This document shows, piece after piece, positions 56,884 through 64,000 of a DNA stretch of 64,000 bases. Source of the DNA: DASQFQ01 sp963805525. GTDB taxonomy: Bacteria > Actinomycetota > Thermoleophilia > Solirubrobacterales > Solirubrobacteraceae. Numbering within the stretch: position 1 is the stretch's first letter; each line of letters opens with the position of its first letter. The translations under genes and the position numbers were made by a program. The notes beneath the pieces are model-generated. The model ran no database searches and was not told the origin of the DNA. It was given only the letters and a program-made list of their open reading frames with translations. Location: contig CAWDUT010000006.1 in assembly GCA_963805525.1 (NCBI GenBank), positions 1,550,001 to 1,614,000 of the forward strand, written 5' to 3'.

Positions 56884-57379
56884 GTTCGAGAAGCAGATCC
56901 TCGTGGCGGGCGTGGGCAACGCGTGGATGCTCGACGACGGCTTCGGCTCGGTCGTCGCGCAGCGGCTCGAAGGGCGGGAGATGCCGAGCGGCGTGAAGGT
57001 GATGGACGCCGGCTCGGGCGGGCTCGACCTCGCCTACGAGATCATGCGCGGCTACCACGCGCTCGTGCTCGTCGACGTATCGCGCCAGGGTGGCGAGCCG
57101 GGCACCTTGTATCTGATCGAGCCCGACCTCGAGGAGATCGCGCCGACGATCGAGGACGGCGAGGCGATCAACCCGCACGGGATGGACCCGGCGACGGTGC
57201 TGCGGTTCGTCCGCGCGGTCGGCGGCTGGTCGGGCAAGGTCGTGATCGTGGCGTGCGAGCCGGGCGAGGTCGAGGATCTCGGGCTCGGCCTCTCGCCCGC
57301 GCTGGAGGCGGCGGTCGACCAGGCGATCGCGCTGATCGACGAGACGATCGGCGATCTGCGCGCGGACAAGGCGTTGTAG
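56876..57379 (+). CDS. Hydrogenase maturation protease (HupD/HycI family)
   Basis: The 167-residue product has the endopeptidase pattern VAGVGNAWMLDDGFGSVVAQ (first metal-binding acid pair in the DDG segment), VMDAGSGGLDLAYEI and LVLVDVSRQGGEPGTLYLIE (DxS). These proteases sense nickel in the large subunit and cut the C-terminal tail after the L2 His. The substrate is expected to be HhyL with its 19-residue tail. The TTG start at 56876 overlaps the previous gene by eight bases; the stop shares one base with the hypA GTG. Confidence 0.85.
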   Translation: MPEFEKQILVAGVGNAWMLDDGFGSVVAQRLEGREMPSGVKVMDAGSGGLDLAYEIMRGYHALVLVDVSRQGGEPGTLYLIEPDLEEIAPTIEDGEAINPHGMDPATVLRFVRAVGGWSGKVVIVACEPGEVEDLGLGLSPALEAAVDQAIALIDETIGDLRADKAL

Positions 57380-57732
57380 TGCACGAGCTGTCGGTGGCGA
57401 GCGCGGTGGTGGACACGGCCCTGCGGCACGCCGAGGGCAGGCGGCTGCTCGTGGTCAACCTGCGCGTGGGAGAGTTGCGGCAGGTGATCCCGGATTCGCT
57501 GGCGTTCTACTGGGATGTCGTGACGCGCGAGACGCCCGCCGAGGGCGCGCGGCTGGAGCAGGTGGTGGTGCCGGTGCGGATGCGCTGCGAGGCGTGCGCG
57601 CACGAGTTCGAGCCGGAGCTGATGTTCCGCTGCCCGGAGTGCGGCGGCGCGGGCGAGGTGCTGGCCGGCGACGAGCTGGAGGTCGATTCGATCGAGGTCG
57701 AGGAGGACAAGGAATGCATCGGGTCAAGGTGA
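57379..57732 (+). CDS. hypA: Hydrogenase nickel-insertion protein HypA
   Basis: The 117-residue product begins MHELSVASAVVDTAL, the M-H-E nickel site of HypA, and has the zinc domain with CEACAHEFEPELMFRCPECGG (two CxxC). HypA passes nickel to the large subunit with HypB. The GTG start shares a base with the TAG stop of the protease. The end overlaps the hypB start by 19 bases. Confidence 0.93.
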   Translation: MHELSVASAVVDTALRHAEGRRLLVVNLRVGELRQVIPDSLAFYWDVVTRETPAEGARLEQVVVPVRMRCEACAHEFEPELMFRCPECGGAGEVLAGDELEVDSIEVEEDKECIGSR

Positions 57733-58391
57733 GGGTCGTCGAGGACGCCCTCGACGCCAACAACACGATCGCGTCGGCCAACCGCGCCGACTTCGACCGC
57801 GAGGGCGTCACGGTGCTGAACCTGATGAGCGCGCCGGGGGCGGGCAAGACGACGCTGCTCGAGGCCGCGCTGCCGGGCCTCTCGGTGCGGCCGGGGGTGC
57901 TGGAGGGCGACGTGGCGGGCTCCTTGGACGCCGACCGACTGGCCGACAAGCACATCCCGGTCACGCAGCTGAACACGGATCAGGGCTTCGGCGGCGAGTG
58001 CCACCTCGACGCGAACATGGTCCGCTCGGCGCTGCCATCGCTGCCGCTGGCCGACATCGATCTCCTGATCATCGAGAACGTCGGCAACCTCGTGTGCCCG
58101 GCCGAGTTCCGCGTCGGCGAGGACGCGCGGGTGATGGTCTCCTCGGTCACCGAGGGCGAAGACAAGCCGCTGAAGTACCCGCTGATGTTCCGCGCCTGCG
58201 AGCTCGTGATCGTCAACAAGATCGACCTGCTCGAGCACCTCGACTTCGACATGGAGAAGTTCGACTACCACCTCGACGGCGTCCACCCCGGCGTGCCGCG
58301 GATGCTCGTCAGCGCTCGCACGGGCGAGGGCATCGACGAGGTCCGCGACTGGCTCGTCGCGCTCACGACCCGGGCGGGCGCTCCGGCGTGA
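57714..58391 (+). CDS. hypB: Hydrogenase nickel-insertion GTPase HypB
   Basis: The 225-residue product is a SIMIBI GTPase with Walker A MSAPGAGKTTLLEA, LEGDVAGSLDADRL, ENVGNLVCPAEFRVGE (the Cys used for nickel/zinc between subunits) and IVNKIDLLEHLDF. It has neither the His-rich stretch nor the N-terminal CxxCGC high-affinity nickel site seen in some HypB proteins, so it probably does not store nickel. The ATG lies within the end of hypA; the stop overlaps the GTG of the SIS gene. Confidence 0.93.
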   Translation: MHRVKVRVVEDALDANNTIASANRADFDREGVTVLNLMSAPGAGKTTLLEAALPGLSVRPGVLEGDVAGSLDADRLADKHIPVTQLNTDQGFGGECHLDANMVRSALPSLPLADIDLLIIENVGNLVCPAEFRVGEDARVMVSSVTEGEDKPLKYPLMFRACELVIVNKIDLLEHLDFDMEKFDYHLDGVHPGVPRMLVSARTGEGIDEVRDWLVALTTRAGAPA

Positions 58392-59473
58392 CGCCGGCGC
58401 AACCCTCAACCAGGGGTCAGACCCCTTTAGGAGGGTTGAGGGTTGAGGCCAATCGCGCGTTCTTCGCCGCGGAGGCGGACAACATCGCACGCCTCTGCCA
58501 CCAGATGTCCGAGCGCTTCCTCCGGGGCGGCCGGCTACTCGCGGTCGGGGAATCGCCGGCGGCGCGGTCGGACGCTCGGCACGTCGCGGTCGAGTTCGTC
58601 CATCCGGTGATCGTCGGCAAGCGCGCGCTGCCGGCGCTCGCGTTCGAGCGAGCGGACGAGGTCGCGCTGATGGCGCGGCCGGAGGACATGGTGCTCGCGT
58701 TCGACGGCGAGACGCCGCCGGGCTGCTTCGAGGTCGCGATCCCTGCGCCGCCGAGCGACGACCCGTTCATCCGCCAGGAGCTGACCGAGACCTACTACCA
58801 CCTGCTGTGGGAGCTCGTGCACGTGTTCTTCGAGCACGGCGGGCGCCAGAGCGCGGGCGGTGGCGCGGCGAGCTTCCTCTATCCGTTCCTCGACGACAAG
58901 GCGACGGACGTGGACGCGCTGCTCGCCGACGTCGCGCGCTCGGTGGCGATGAAGGCCGACGAGATCGGCGCGCTGCGCGAGCAGACGCTGACCGAGGGGG
59001 CGGAGGCGCTGCACGCGGCGGCGGAGGAGCTGCGCGCGCGGATCGGCGCCGGCGGGACATTGCTCGCGCTCGGCAACGGCGGCTCGGCCACCGACGCGAT
59101 GGACGTGGTCGCCGACTTCCGCGCCGCCGGCCGGCGCGCGCTCGACCTCACCGAGGACCCGGCGATCATCACCGCGCTCGCCAACGACATCGGCACCGAC
59201 GCGATCTTCTCGCGGCAGGTGATCGCCTACGGCGGGCCGGGCGACGCGCTGATCGCCTTGTCGACCAGCGGCAACTCCGAGTCGGTGATCACCGCGCTCG
59301 TCGAGGCGCGCAAGCGGGGGCTGATGACGATCGCGTGCGTGGGCTACGGCGGCGGCCGGGTGGCGGCGGAGGGGCTCGCCGACCACGTGATCATCACCCG
59401 CTCCGAGCACATCCCGCGGATCCAGGAGGCGCAGGCGAGCGCGTACCACGTCCTCTGCCAGCTCGTGGGATGA
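58388..59473 (+). CDS. Tandem SIS-domain protein (phosphoheptose-isomerase-like) in the hydrogenase operon
   Basis: The 361-residue product has two related halves. The C-terminal half (about 185-361) is an intact GmhA/DiaA-like SIS domain: GTLLALGNGGSATDAMDVVADF, LIALSTSGNSESVITAL and ITRSEHIPRIQEAQAS. The N-terminal half has a degenerate copy (FLRGGRLLAVGESPAARSDARHVAVEFVHP). The first 18 codons are largely encoded by the palindromic repeat at 58400-58445, so the GTG start at 58388, which overlaps the hypB stop, gives a repeat-derived tail; TTG 58436 is an alternative. The role in hydrogenase maturation is unknown. Confidence 0.75.
   Translation: MTPAQPSTRGQTPLGGLRVEANRAFFAAEADNIARLCHQMSERFLRGGRLLAVGESPAARSDARHVAVEFVHPVIVGKRALPALAFERADEVALMARPEDMVLAFDGETPPGCFEVAIPAPPSDDPFIRQELTETYYHLLWELVHVFFEHGGRQSAGGGAASFLYPFLDDKATDVDALLADVARSVAMKADEIGALREQTLTEGAEALHAAAEELRARIGAGGTLLALGNGGSATDAMDVVADFRAAGRRALDLTEDPAIITALANDIGTDAIFSRQVIAYGGPGDALIALSTSGNSESVITALVEARKRGLMTIACVGYGGGRVAAEGLADHVIITRSEHIPRIQEAQASAYHVLCQLVG
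58400..58445. repeat. Palindromic repeat inside the hypB-SIS junction
   Basis: CAACCCTCAACC (58400-58411) pairs perfectly with GGTTGAGGGTTG (58434-58445); inside is a second palindrome, AGGGGTCAGACCCCT (58412-58426). The same core and left arm occur at 18331-18404. Here the repeat is transcribed in the operon and is translated as part of the N terminus of the SIS protein without a stop codon. Confidence 0.85.
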
Positions 59474-61665
59474 GGCGCGTCCGCGCCAGGGTGGAGGGGA
59501 CGGTACAGGGGGTCGGTTTCCGCCCGTTCGTGTACCGCCTGGCGTCCGAACTCGACCTCGCGGGCTTCGTGCTCAACGACGAGCGCGGCGTGCTGGTCGA
59601 GGTCGAGGGCGGTGACCGCGCGGTCGACGGGTTCCTGCGCCGGCTGGCCGAGGAGGCGCCGCCGCTGGCGTCGGTCGAAGCGGTGCGGCCGCGCGACCTC
59701 GCCCCCGCCGGCGAGCGCGGCTTCCGCATCCTCGCCAGCCCGCACGGCGGCGAGCCGGAAGCGCTCGTCTCGCCCGACACCGCGACGTGCCGCGACTGCC
59801 TCCGCGAGCTCTTCGATCCCCGCGACCGCCGCTACCGCTATCCGTTCGTCAACTGCACCAACTGCGGCCCGCGCTTCACGATCGTGCGCGGCGTTCCGTA
59901 CGACCGGCCGCGCACGACGATGGCCGGCTTCGACCTGTGCCCGCGCTGCGCCGCCGAGTACCACGACCCGGCCGACCGGCGCTTCCACGCGCAGCCCAAC
60001 GCGTGCCCCGAGTGCGGGCCGACGCTGGCGCTCGGCGACCTCCGCGGCGACGCGGCGCTGCGCGCAGCGGTGGCGGCGCTGCGGGATGGCGCGGTCGTCG
60101 CCGTCAAGGGCATCGGCGGCTACCACCTCGCCTGCCTGGCGGCGAGCGAGCCGGCGGTCGCGGCGCTGCGGGCGCGCAAGCACCGGGAGGACAAGCCGTT
60201 CGCCGTGATGGTGCGCGACGTTGCCGAGGCGCGCGAGCTCGTCTCGCTCACCGACGAGGAGGCCGCGCTGCTGGCCGGGCGCGACCGCCCGATCGTGCTC
60301 GCTCCGCGGTGCTCCGGCGCGCCGGTCGCCGCCTCGGTCGCCCCGCGCAGCGCCGACCTCGGCGTCCTGCTGCCCTACTCGCCGCTGCACCACCTGCTGC
60401 TCGCTGACGCCGGCGAGCCGCTGGTGATGACGAGCGGCAACGTCTCCGACGAGCCGATCGCGCACGAGGACGAGGACGCGCTCGCGCGGCTCGCGGGCAT
60501 CGCCGACCTGGTGCTCCGCCACGACCGCCCGATCCACACGCGCACGGACGACTCGGTGCTGCGCGCGGTCCCGCGCCGGCGCCCGCTGTTGCTGCGCCGC
60601 TCGCGCGGGTTCGTGCCCGCCTCGCTGCCGCTGCCGGGGCACGGCCGGCCGCTGCTCGCGTGCGGCGCGGAGCTCAAGAGCACGTTCTGCGTCGCCAAGG
60701 GCGCGCGGGCGTGGGTCGGTCACCACATCGGCGACCTCAGGTCCTACGAGGTGCTGCAGGCCTACGAGGCGGGGATCGAGCACTTCGAGCGCCTGTTCGC
60801 GGTCGTGCCCGAGGTCGTCGCCCACGATGAGCACCCCGACTACCTGTCGACCCGCTGCGCGCTCGCACGCGAGGGCGTCGAGATCGTCGCGGTCCAGCAC
60901 CACCACGCCCACCTCGCGGCGTGCCTGGCCGAGCACTGCCACGCCGGCCGCGCGGCCGGCGCGATCTACGACGGGTCGGGGTACGGGCGCGACGGCAGCG
61001 TCTGGGGCGGAGAGATCCTCGTCGGCGACCTGCGCGACTTCGAGCGAGCCGCGCACCTCCGGCCGGTGCGGCTGCCCGGGGGCGACAAGGCGGTCGAGCA
61101 GCCGTGGCGGATGGCGGTCTCGTGGCTGCTGGCCGCGGGCTGGGAGGGCCGGCTGTCCGGTCCGGACCCGCGGCGCACCGAGCAGGTCGCGGAGCTCGTG
61201 CGGACCGGGGTGTCGTCGCCGTGGACGACGAGCATGGGCCGGCTGTTCGACGCCGTCGCCGCCCTGTGTGGGCTGCGTGACGAGGTGACCTATGAGGGAC
61301 AGGCGGCGGTCGAGCTCGAAACGGTCGCGGACCCGGCCGAGCGCGGCGCCTACGAGATGCCGGGGCTCGATGCCCGGCCCACGATCCTCGCCGTCGCGCA
61401 GGACCTCGAGCGGGGCTTCGACGCAGCCGCCATCTCCGCGCGCTTCCACACCACGGTCGCCCGGGCGACGGCGGAGGCGCTGACCGCGGCGGGTGAGGAG
61501 GTCGTGGTGCTGAGCGGTGGGGTCTTCCAGAACCGCCTGCTGCTCACCCGGACGCGTGACGCGCTCGAGGCTCTCGGCCACCGTGTCCACGTCCCCGAGC
61601 GCCTGCCGCCCAACGACGGCGGGATCTCCTACGGCCAGGCGGCCGTCGCGAGCGCGCGGGTCTAG
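59470..61665 (+). CDS. hypF: Carbamoyltransferase HypF
   Basis: The 731-residue product has the full HypF order: an acylphosphatase domain (RVEGTVQGVGFRPFVYRLA), two zinc-finger pairs (CRDC...CTNC and CPRC...CPEC), a YrdC-like domain (VVAVKGIGGYHLAC, RKHREDKPFAVM) and a Kae1/TobZ-like C-terminal domain (VQHHHAHLAAC, IYDGSGYGRDGSVWGGE). It makes carbamoyl-AMP from carbamoyl phosphate and transfers the group to HypE. The ATG overlaps the SIS-gene stop (ATGA). It is the last gene of the operon, four bases from the convergent membrane-protein gene. Confidence 0.95.
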   Translation: MRRVRARVEGTVQGVGFRPFVYRLASELDLAGFVLNDERGVLVEVEGGDRAVDGFLRRLAEEAPPLASVEAVRPRDLAPAGERGFRILASPHGGEPEALVSPDTATCRDCLRELFDPRDRRYRYPFVNCTNCGPRFTIVRGVPYDRPRTTMAGFDLCPRCAAEYHDPADRRFHAQPNACPECGPTLALGDLRGDAALRAAVAALRDGAVVAVKGIGGYHLACLAASEPAVAALRARKHREDKPFAVMVRDVAEARELVSLTDEEAALLAGRDRPIVLAPRCSGAPVAASVAPRSADLGVLLPYSPLHHLLLADAGEPLVMTSGNVSDEPIAHEDEDALARLAGIADLVLRHDRPIHTRTDDSVLRAVPRRRPLLLRRSRGFVPASLPLPGHGRPLLACGAELKSTFCVAKGARAWVGHHIGDLRSYEVLQAYEAGIEHFERLFAVVPEVVAHDEHPDYLSTRCALAREGVEIVAVQHHHAHLAACLAEHCHAGRAAGAIYDGSGYGRDGSVWGGEILVGDLRDFERAAHLRPVRLPGGDKAVEQPWRMAVSWLLAAGWEGRLSGPDPRRTEQVAELVRTGVSSPWTTSMGRLFDAVAALCGLRDEVTYEGQAAVELETVADPAERGAYEMPGLDARPTILAVAQDLERGFDAAAISARFHTTVARATAEALTAAGEEVVVLSGGVFQNRLLLTRTRDALEALGHRVHVPERLPPNDGGISYGQAAVASARV

Positions 61666-61669
61666 GGGG

Positions 61670-62626
61670 TCAATCGGGGAGCTCGGCGTCGATCGCGTCG
61701 ACGCAGGCGAGCGCGCGGTCCAGGGTGGCCTCGTCAGCGGATCCGACGCCGAGCCACAGGGTCGGCACGCGCCTGATCCCCGGCCGCCTCACCCGCTTGC
61801 CGGCGCCCGCCGCCTCGGCCGCCGCCCGCAGCTTCGGGTGCGACGACGCGTAGCCGCTGCCGGGACCGAGCTCGAGCAGGACGGTCGCGCGGCGGTCGGG
61901 CTTCTCGCGCCGCAGGTGCGCCCGCAGGGCGCCGTGGAGCAGCAGGGCGGGCGAGAGGCGGTCCGGCGGGTTGCGGCGCAGCGCGTCGTGCAGCGCGACC
62001 GCCACCGCCGGCGGCGCCCCGCCGCCGGCGCCGTAGCCGGCGACCGCCGCGTCGCCCGCCGCCGCGAGCACGAGCAGCAGCGCGATCGTCGGCACGAACT
62101 GCACCAGCCCGAGCCACAGCCCGTCGAGGTCGAGCGCCCGCAGCCCCGCGCACACGGCGACGAGGAGGAGAGCGGCCGCAACCCACAGCTGCCGCCCCTC
62201 GATCAACCTCCGGCCGAGGCCACCCCGGGGCGCCGCATAGGGCGCGGCGATGAGGAGCGTGACCCCCGCACCCTCTTCCGGCACCGTCAGCACGTTCTGG
62301 GTCGCCCGCCGCGGGAACGCCAGCCGCAGCAGCCCCGGAAGTCCGAAGCCTTCCAGCGCCATCGACACCGCCGCCAGCGCCGCCGCGATCAGGCCCGGCA
62401 GCGGTGCGCTGATCGCCGCCAGCGACGCCACGACGCCGATCGTCGCGTGCAGCGCGATCGAGAGCGCCCACTGGGGCCGCACCCAGTGCGTCTCCACCCA
62501 CGCCTCGTGGCCCGCGTCGCGCAGCTCGTCGTGCAGCCACGCCGCCGCCCGGCGCTCGGCGTCGGTGCACGGGCCCCGGGCCTCGAAGCGGGCGAGGCCC
62601 TCGGCGATGGGGGCGACGGCGGTCAC
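61670..62626 (-). CDS. Membrane protein with M28-peptidase-like remnant, function unknown
   Basis: The 318-residue product starts like an M28 aminopeptidase (IAEGLARFEARGPCTDAERRAAAWLHDELRDAGHEAWVETHW) and then has two membrane segments near 55-90 and two more near 145-185. The central part (TQNVLTVPEEGAGVTLLIAAPYAAP) resembles the M28 core, but the His/Asp zinc ligands are missing. The C terminus has ATVLLELGPGSGYASSHPKL. It is probably a non-catalytic relative of membrane M28 peptidases. The GTG at 62626 is the best start. It diverges from the amidase gene, with 42 bases between. Confidence 0.65.
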   Translation of the reverse strand: MTAVAPIAEGLARFEARGPCTDAERRAAAWLHDELRDAGHEAWVETHWVRPQWALSIALHATIGVVASLAAISAPLPGLIAAALAAVSMALEGFGLPGLLRLAFPRRATQNVLTVPEEGAGVTLLIAAPYAAPRGGLGRRLIEGRQLWVAAALLLVAVCAGLRALDLDGLWLGLVQFVPTIALLLVLAAAGDAAVAGYGAGGGAPPAVAVALHDALRRNPPDRLSPALLLHGALRAHLRREKPDRRATVLLELGPGSGYASSHPKLRAAAEAAGAGKRVRRPGIRRVPTLWLGVGSADEATLDRALACVDAIDAELPD

Positions 62627-62668
62627 GTGCAGCGGGCGATCATCCCACGAGCGGTAGCCTGCGCCGCC

Positions 62669-64000
62669 GTGACCGTGGCCACCGACCCCATCTACGCCGG
62701 GCTCGCGCGCCAGGCGGAGCTGATCGCCGGCGGCGAGCTCTCCTCGCGCGAGCTGACCGAGACCTACCTCGAGCGCATCGCGCGGCTCGACCCCACGCTC
62801 AACGCCTTCCGCGTCGTCTTCGCGGAGCGCGCGCTGATCGAGGCCGACCAGGCCGACGGCCGCCGCCGCGGCGGCGACGACCGCCCGCTGCTCGGCGTCC
62901 CGGTCGCGATCAAGGACGACACCGACGTCGCCGGCGAGATCACCGCCCACGGCAGCAACGCCTACGGCGACCCCGCGCGCGAGGACGCCGAGGTGGTGCG
63001 CCGCCTCCGCGCCGCCGGCGCCGTGATCATCGGCAAGACCAACGTCCCGGAGCTGGAGATCGTCCCGTTCACGGAGACGCCGACCTTCGGCGCGACCCGC
63101 AACCCGTGGGATCTCAACCGCACCCCCGGCGGGTCGAGCGGCGGCTCGGCCGCCGCGGTCGCGGCCGGCCTGGTCGGCGGCGCGCTCGCCTCCGACGGCG
63201 GCGGCTCGATCCGCATCCCCGCCGGCTGCTGCGGCCTCTTCGGCCTCAAGCCGCAGCGCGACCGCATCCCGATGGCGCCGCTGCAGGAGCCGTGGCACGG
63301 CCTGTCGGTCTACGGCGCGGTCACCCGCCACGTCGCCGACACGGCGCTCTTCCTCGACGTCACCGGCGAGGGCGAGCCGCTCGCCCCTGCCGTCGGCCGC
63401 GACCCCGGCAAGCTCCGGATCGCCACCTCGACGACCGTCATCCCGCCGATCCTCGCCTCGCCCGACGCCGAGCAGCGGGGCGCGCTCGACGACATGTGCG
63501 AGCTGCTCACCGGCCTCGGCCACGACGTCGGCGGCGCCGAGATCCCCTACGGCACGACCGGCATCGCCTTCACCGCGCGCTACTTCGCCGGTGTCGCCAC
63601 CGAGGCCGCCAAGCTGCCCCACCCGGAGCGCCTCTCGCGCCGCACCAAGGGCTTCCGCCGCATGGGCAGCGCGATCCCGCGCGCCGCGCTCGCAAGGGCG
63701 CGGCGGGAGGAGGCGGCCAACGCCCGCGCGATCGCGACCGTCTTCGAGCGCGCCGACGTCCTGATGACGCCGATGTTCACCAGGCGCCCGATCCCGATCG
63801 GCACCTACGAGGGCCGTGGCGCCCTGTGGTCGTTCAACGGCTACTCGCGCTGGGTGCCGTACTGCGCGCCGTTCAACCACACCGGCCAGCCGGCTGCCTC
63901 GGTGCCCGCCGGCTTCACCGACGACGGCTTCCCGCTCGCCGTGCAGCTCGTCGCCCGCCCCGGCGACGAGGCGACGCTCGTCTCGCTCGCCTCCCAGATC
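62669..64000 (+). CDS. Amidase (amidase-signature family), cut by the window end
   Basis: The visible 444 residues contain the amidase signature Ser-cisSer-Lys triad: VAIKDDTDVAG (Lys82), TPGGSSGGSAAAVAAGL (cis-Ser) and GGGSIRIPAGCCGLFGLKP (nucleophile Ser). The remainder shows the usual later segments (PYCAPFNHTGQPAASVPAGF). It hydrolyses a carboxamide; the substrate is unknown, and a subunit of GatCAB is less likely because no gatB or gatC is nearby. The GTG at 62669 follows a TAGCCT box (62655-62660) by eight bases. The 3' end is outside the window. Confidence 0.88.
   Translation, partial: MTVATDPIYAGLARQAELIAGGELSSRELTETYLERIARLDPTLNAFRVVFAERALIEADQADGRRRGGDDRPLLGVPVAIKDDTDVAGEITAHGSNAYGDPAREDAEVVRRLRAAGAVIIGKTNVPELEIVPFTETPTFGATRNPWDLNRTPGGSSGGSAAAVAAGLVGGALASDGGGSIRIPAGCCGLFGLKPQRDRIPMAPLQEPWHGLSVYGAVTRHVADTALFLDVTGEGEPLAPAVGRDPGKLRIATSTTVIPPILASPDAEQRGALDDMCELLTGLGHDVGGAEIPYGTTGIAFTARYFAGVATEAAKLPHPERLSRRTKGFRRMGSAIPRAALARARREEAANARAIATVFERADVLMTPMFTRRPIPIGTYEGRGALWSFNGYSRWVPYCAPFNHTGQPAASVPAGFTDDGFPLAVQLVARPGDEATLVSLASQI

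Noticed and set aside
1..64000. tRNA, rRNA, riboswitch or replication-origin sequences
   Set aside because: No cloverleaf with CCA end, rRNA segment, cobalamin-riboswitch core near the B12 mutase, or DnaA-box cluster was recognised on either strand by reading; a covariance-model search (tRNAscan-SE, Rfam) would be needed to exclude weak ones.

Overview
The window is very GC-rich, gene-dense DNA from a high-GC actinobacterium. A member of the Thermoleophilia/Solirubrobacterales is the best guess. This is an inference from gene content: coenzyme F420 biosynthesis genes, a group 1h-type [NiFe]-hydrogenase operon, an ethylmalonyl-CoA mutase with a crotonyl-CoA carboxylase/reductase, a DnaQ-GIY-YIG fusion, and many genes with a TAnnnT box 6-8 bases before the start codon (leaderless transcripts). 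No rRNA, tRNA, CRISPR array or prophage was seen. Genes are packed with 4-base ATGA/GTGA overlaps and there is no gene-free stretch above 300 bases.

Layout. 1-2.9 kb: a minus-strand copper operon (double cupredoxin, two-domain multicopper oxidase, cupredoxin). 3-3.6 kb: a decayed serine-hydrolase remnant. 3.5-11.5 kb: ethylmalonyl-CoA mutase with its MeaB GTPase, then an MBL hydrolase, ClpS, a GGDEF/EAL protein, and Ccr with a small partner. 11.6-23 kb: housekeeping and accessory genes (CorA, M48 and HtrA peptidases, exonuclease-endonuclease fusion, TfoX-like, YgfZ, a GroES paralogue, a damaged flavoprotein, a methyltransferase). 22.8-27 kb: a 1042-residue BTAD/NTPase/TPR regulator flanked by two promoters that carry the same 11-bp-spaced TTGACGG triple repeat, which suggests a local regulon. 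28-35.5 kb: F420 genes (cofGH fusion, then cofD-cofC-cofE), with PhoD-like phosphatase, ECF sigma/membrane partner and HxlR regulator between them. 35.5-48.2 kb: carbon catabolism (HMG-CoA lyase, fumarylacetoacetase, enoyl-CoA hydratase, acyl-CoA carboxylase, acetoacetyl-CoA synthetase) with a Rieske membrane protein and assorted enzymes. 48.27-61.67 kb: one 15-gene operon for a cytosolic [NiFe]-hydrogenase of the atmospheric-H2 (group 1h) type with its complete hyp set, a NifU/four-Cys electron-transfer candidate, three conserved proteins of unknown function, a maturation protease and a tandem SIS protein. 61.67-64 kb: a membrane protein and an amidase cut by the window end.

The most unusual signals are non-coding. 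Three hairpin elements of exactly 164 bp (19900-20063, 26366-26529, 36481-36644) look like a MITE family. The third is flanked by CTAG duplications; removing it restores a perfect start for the fumarylacetoacetase gene. The 11-bp-phased TTGACGG operators on both sides of the BTAD regulator gene are the second strong signal. Two further palindromic repeat families occur at 13619-13740 and at 18331-18404/58400-58445.
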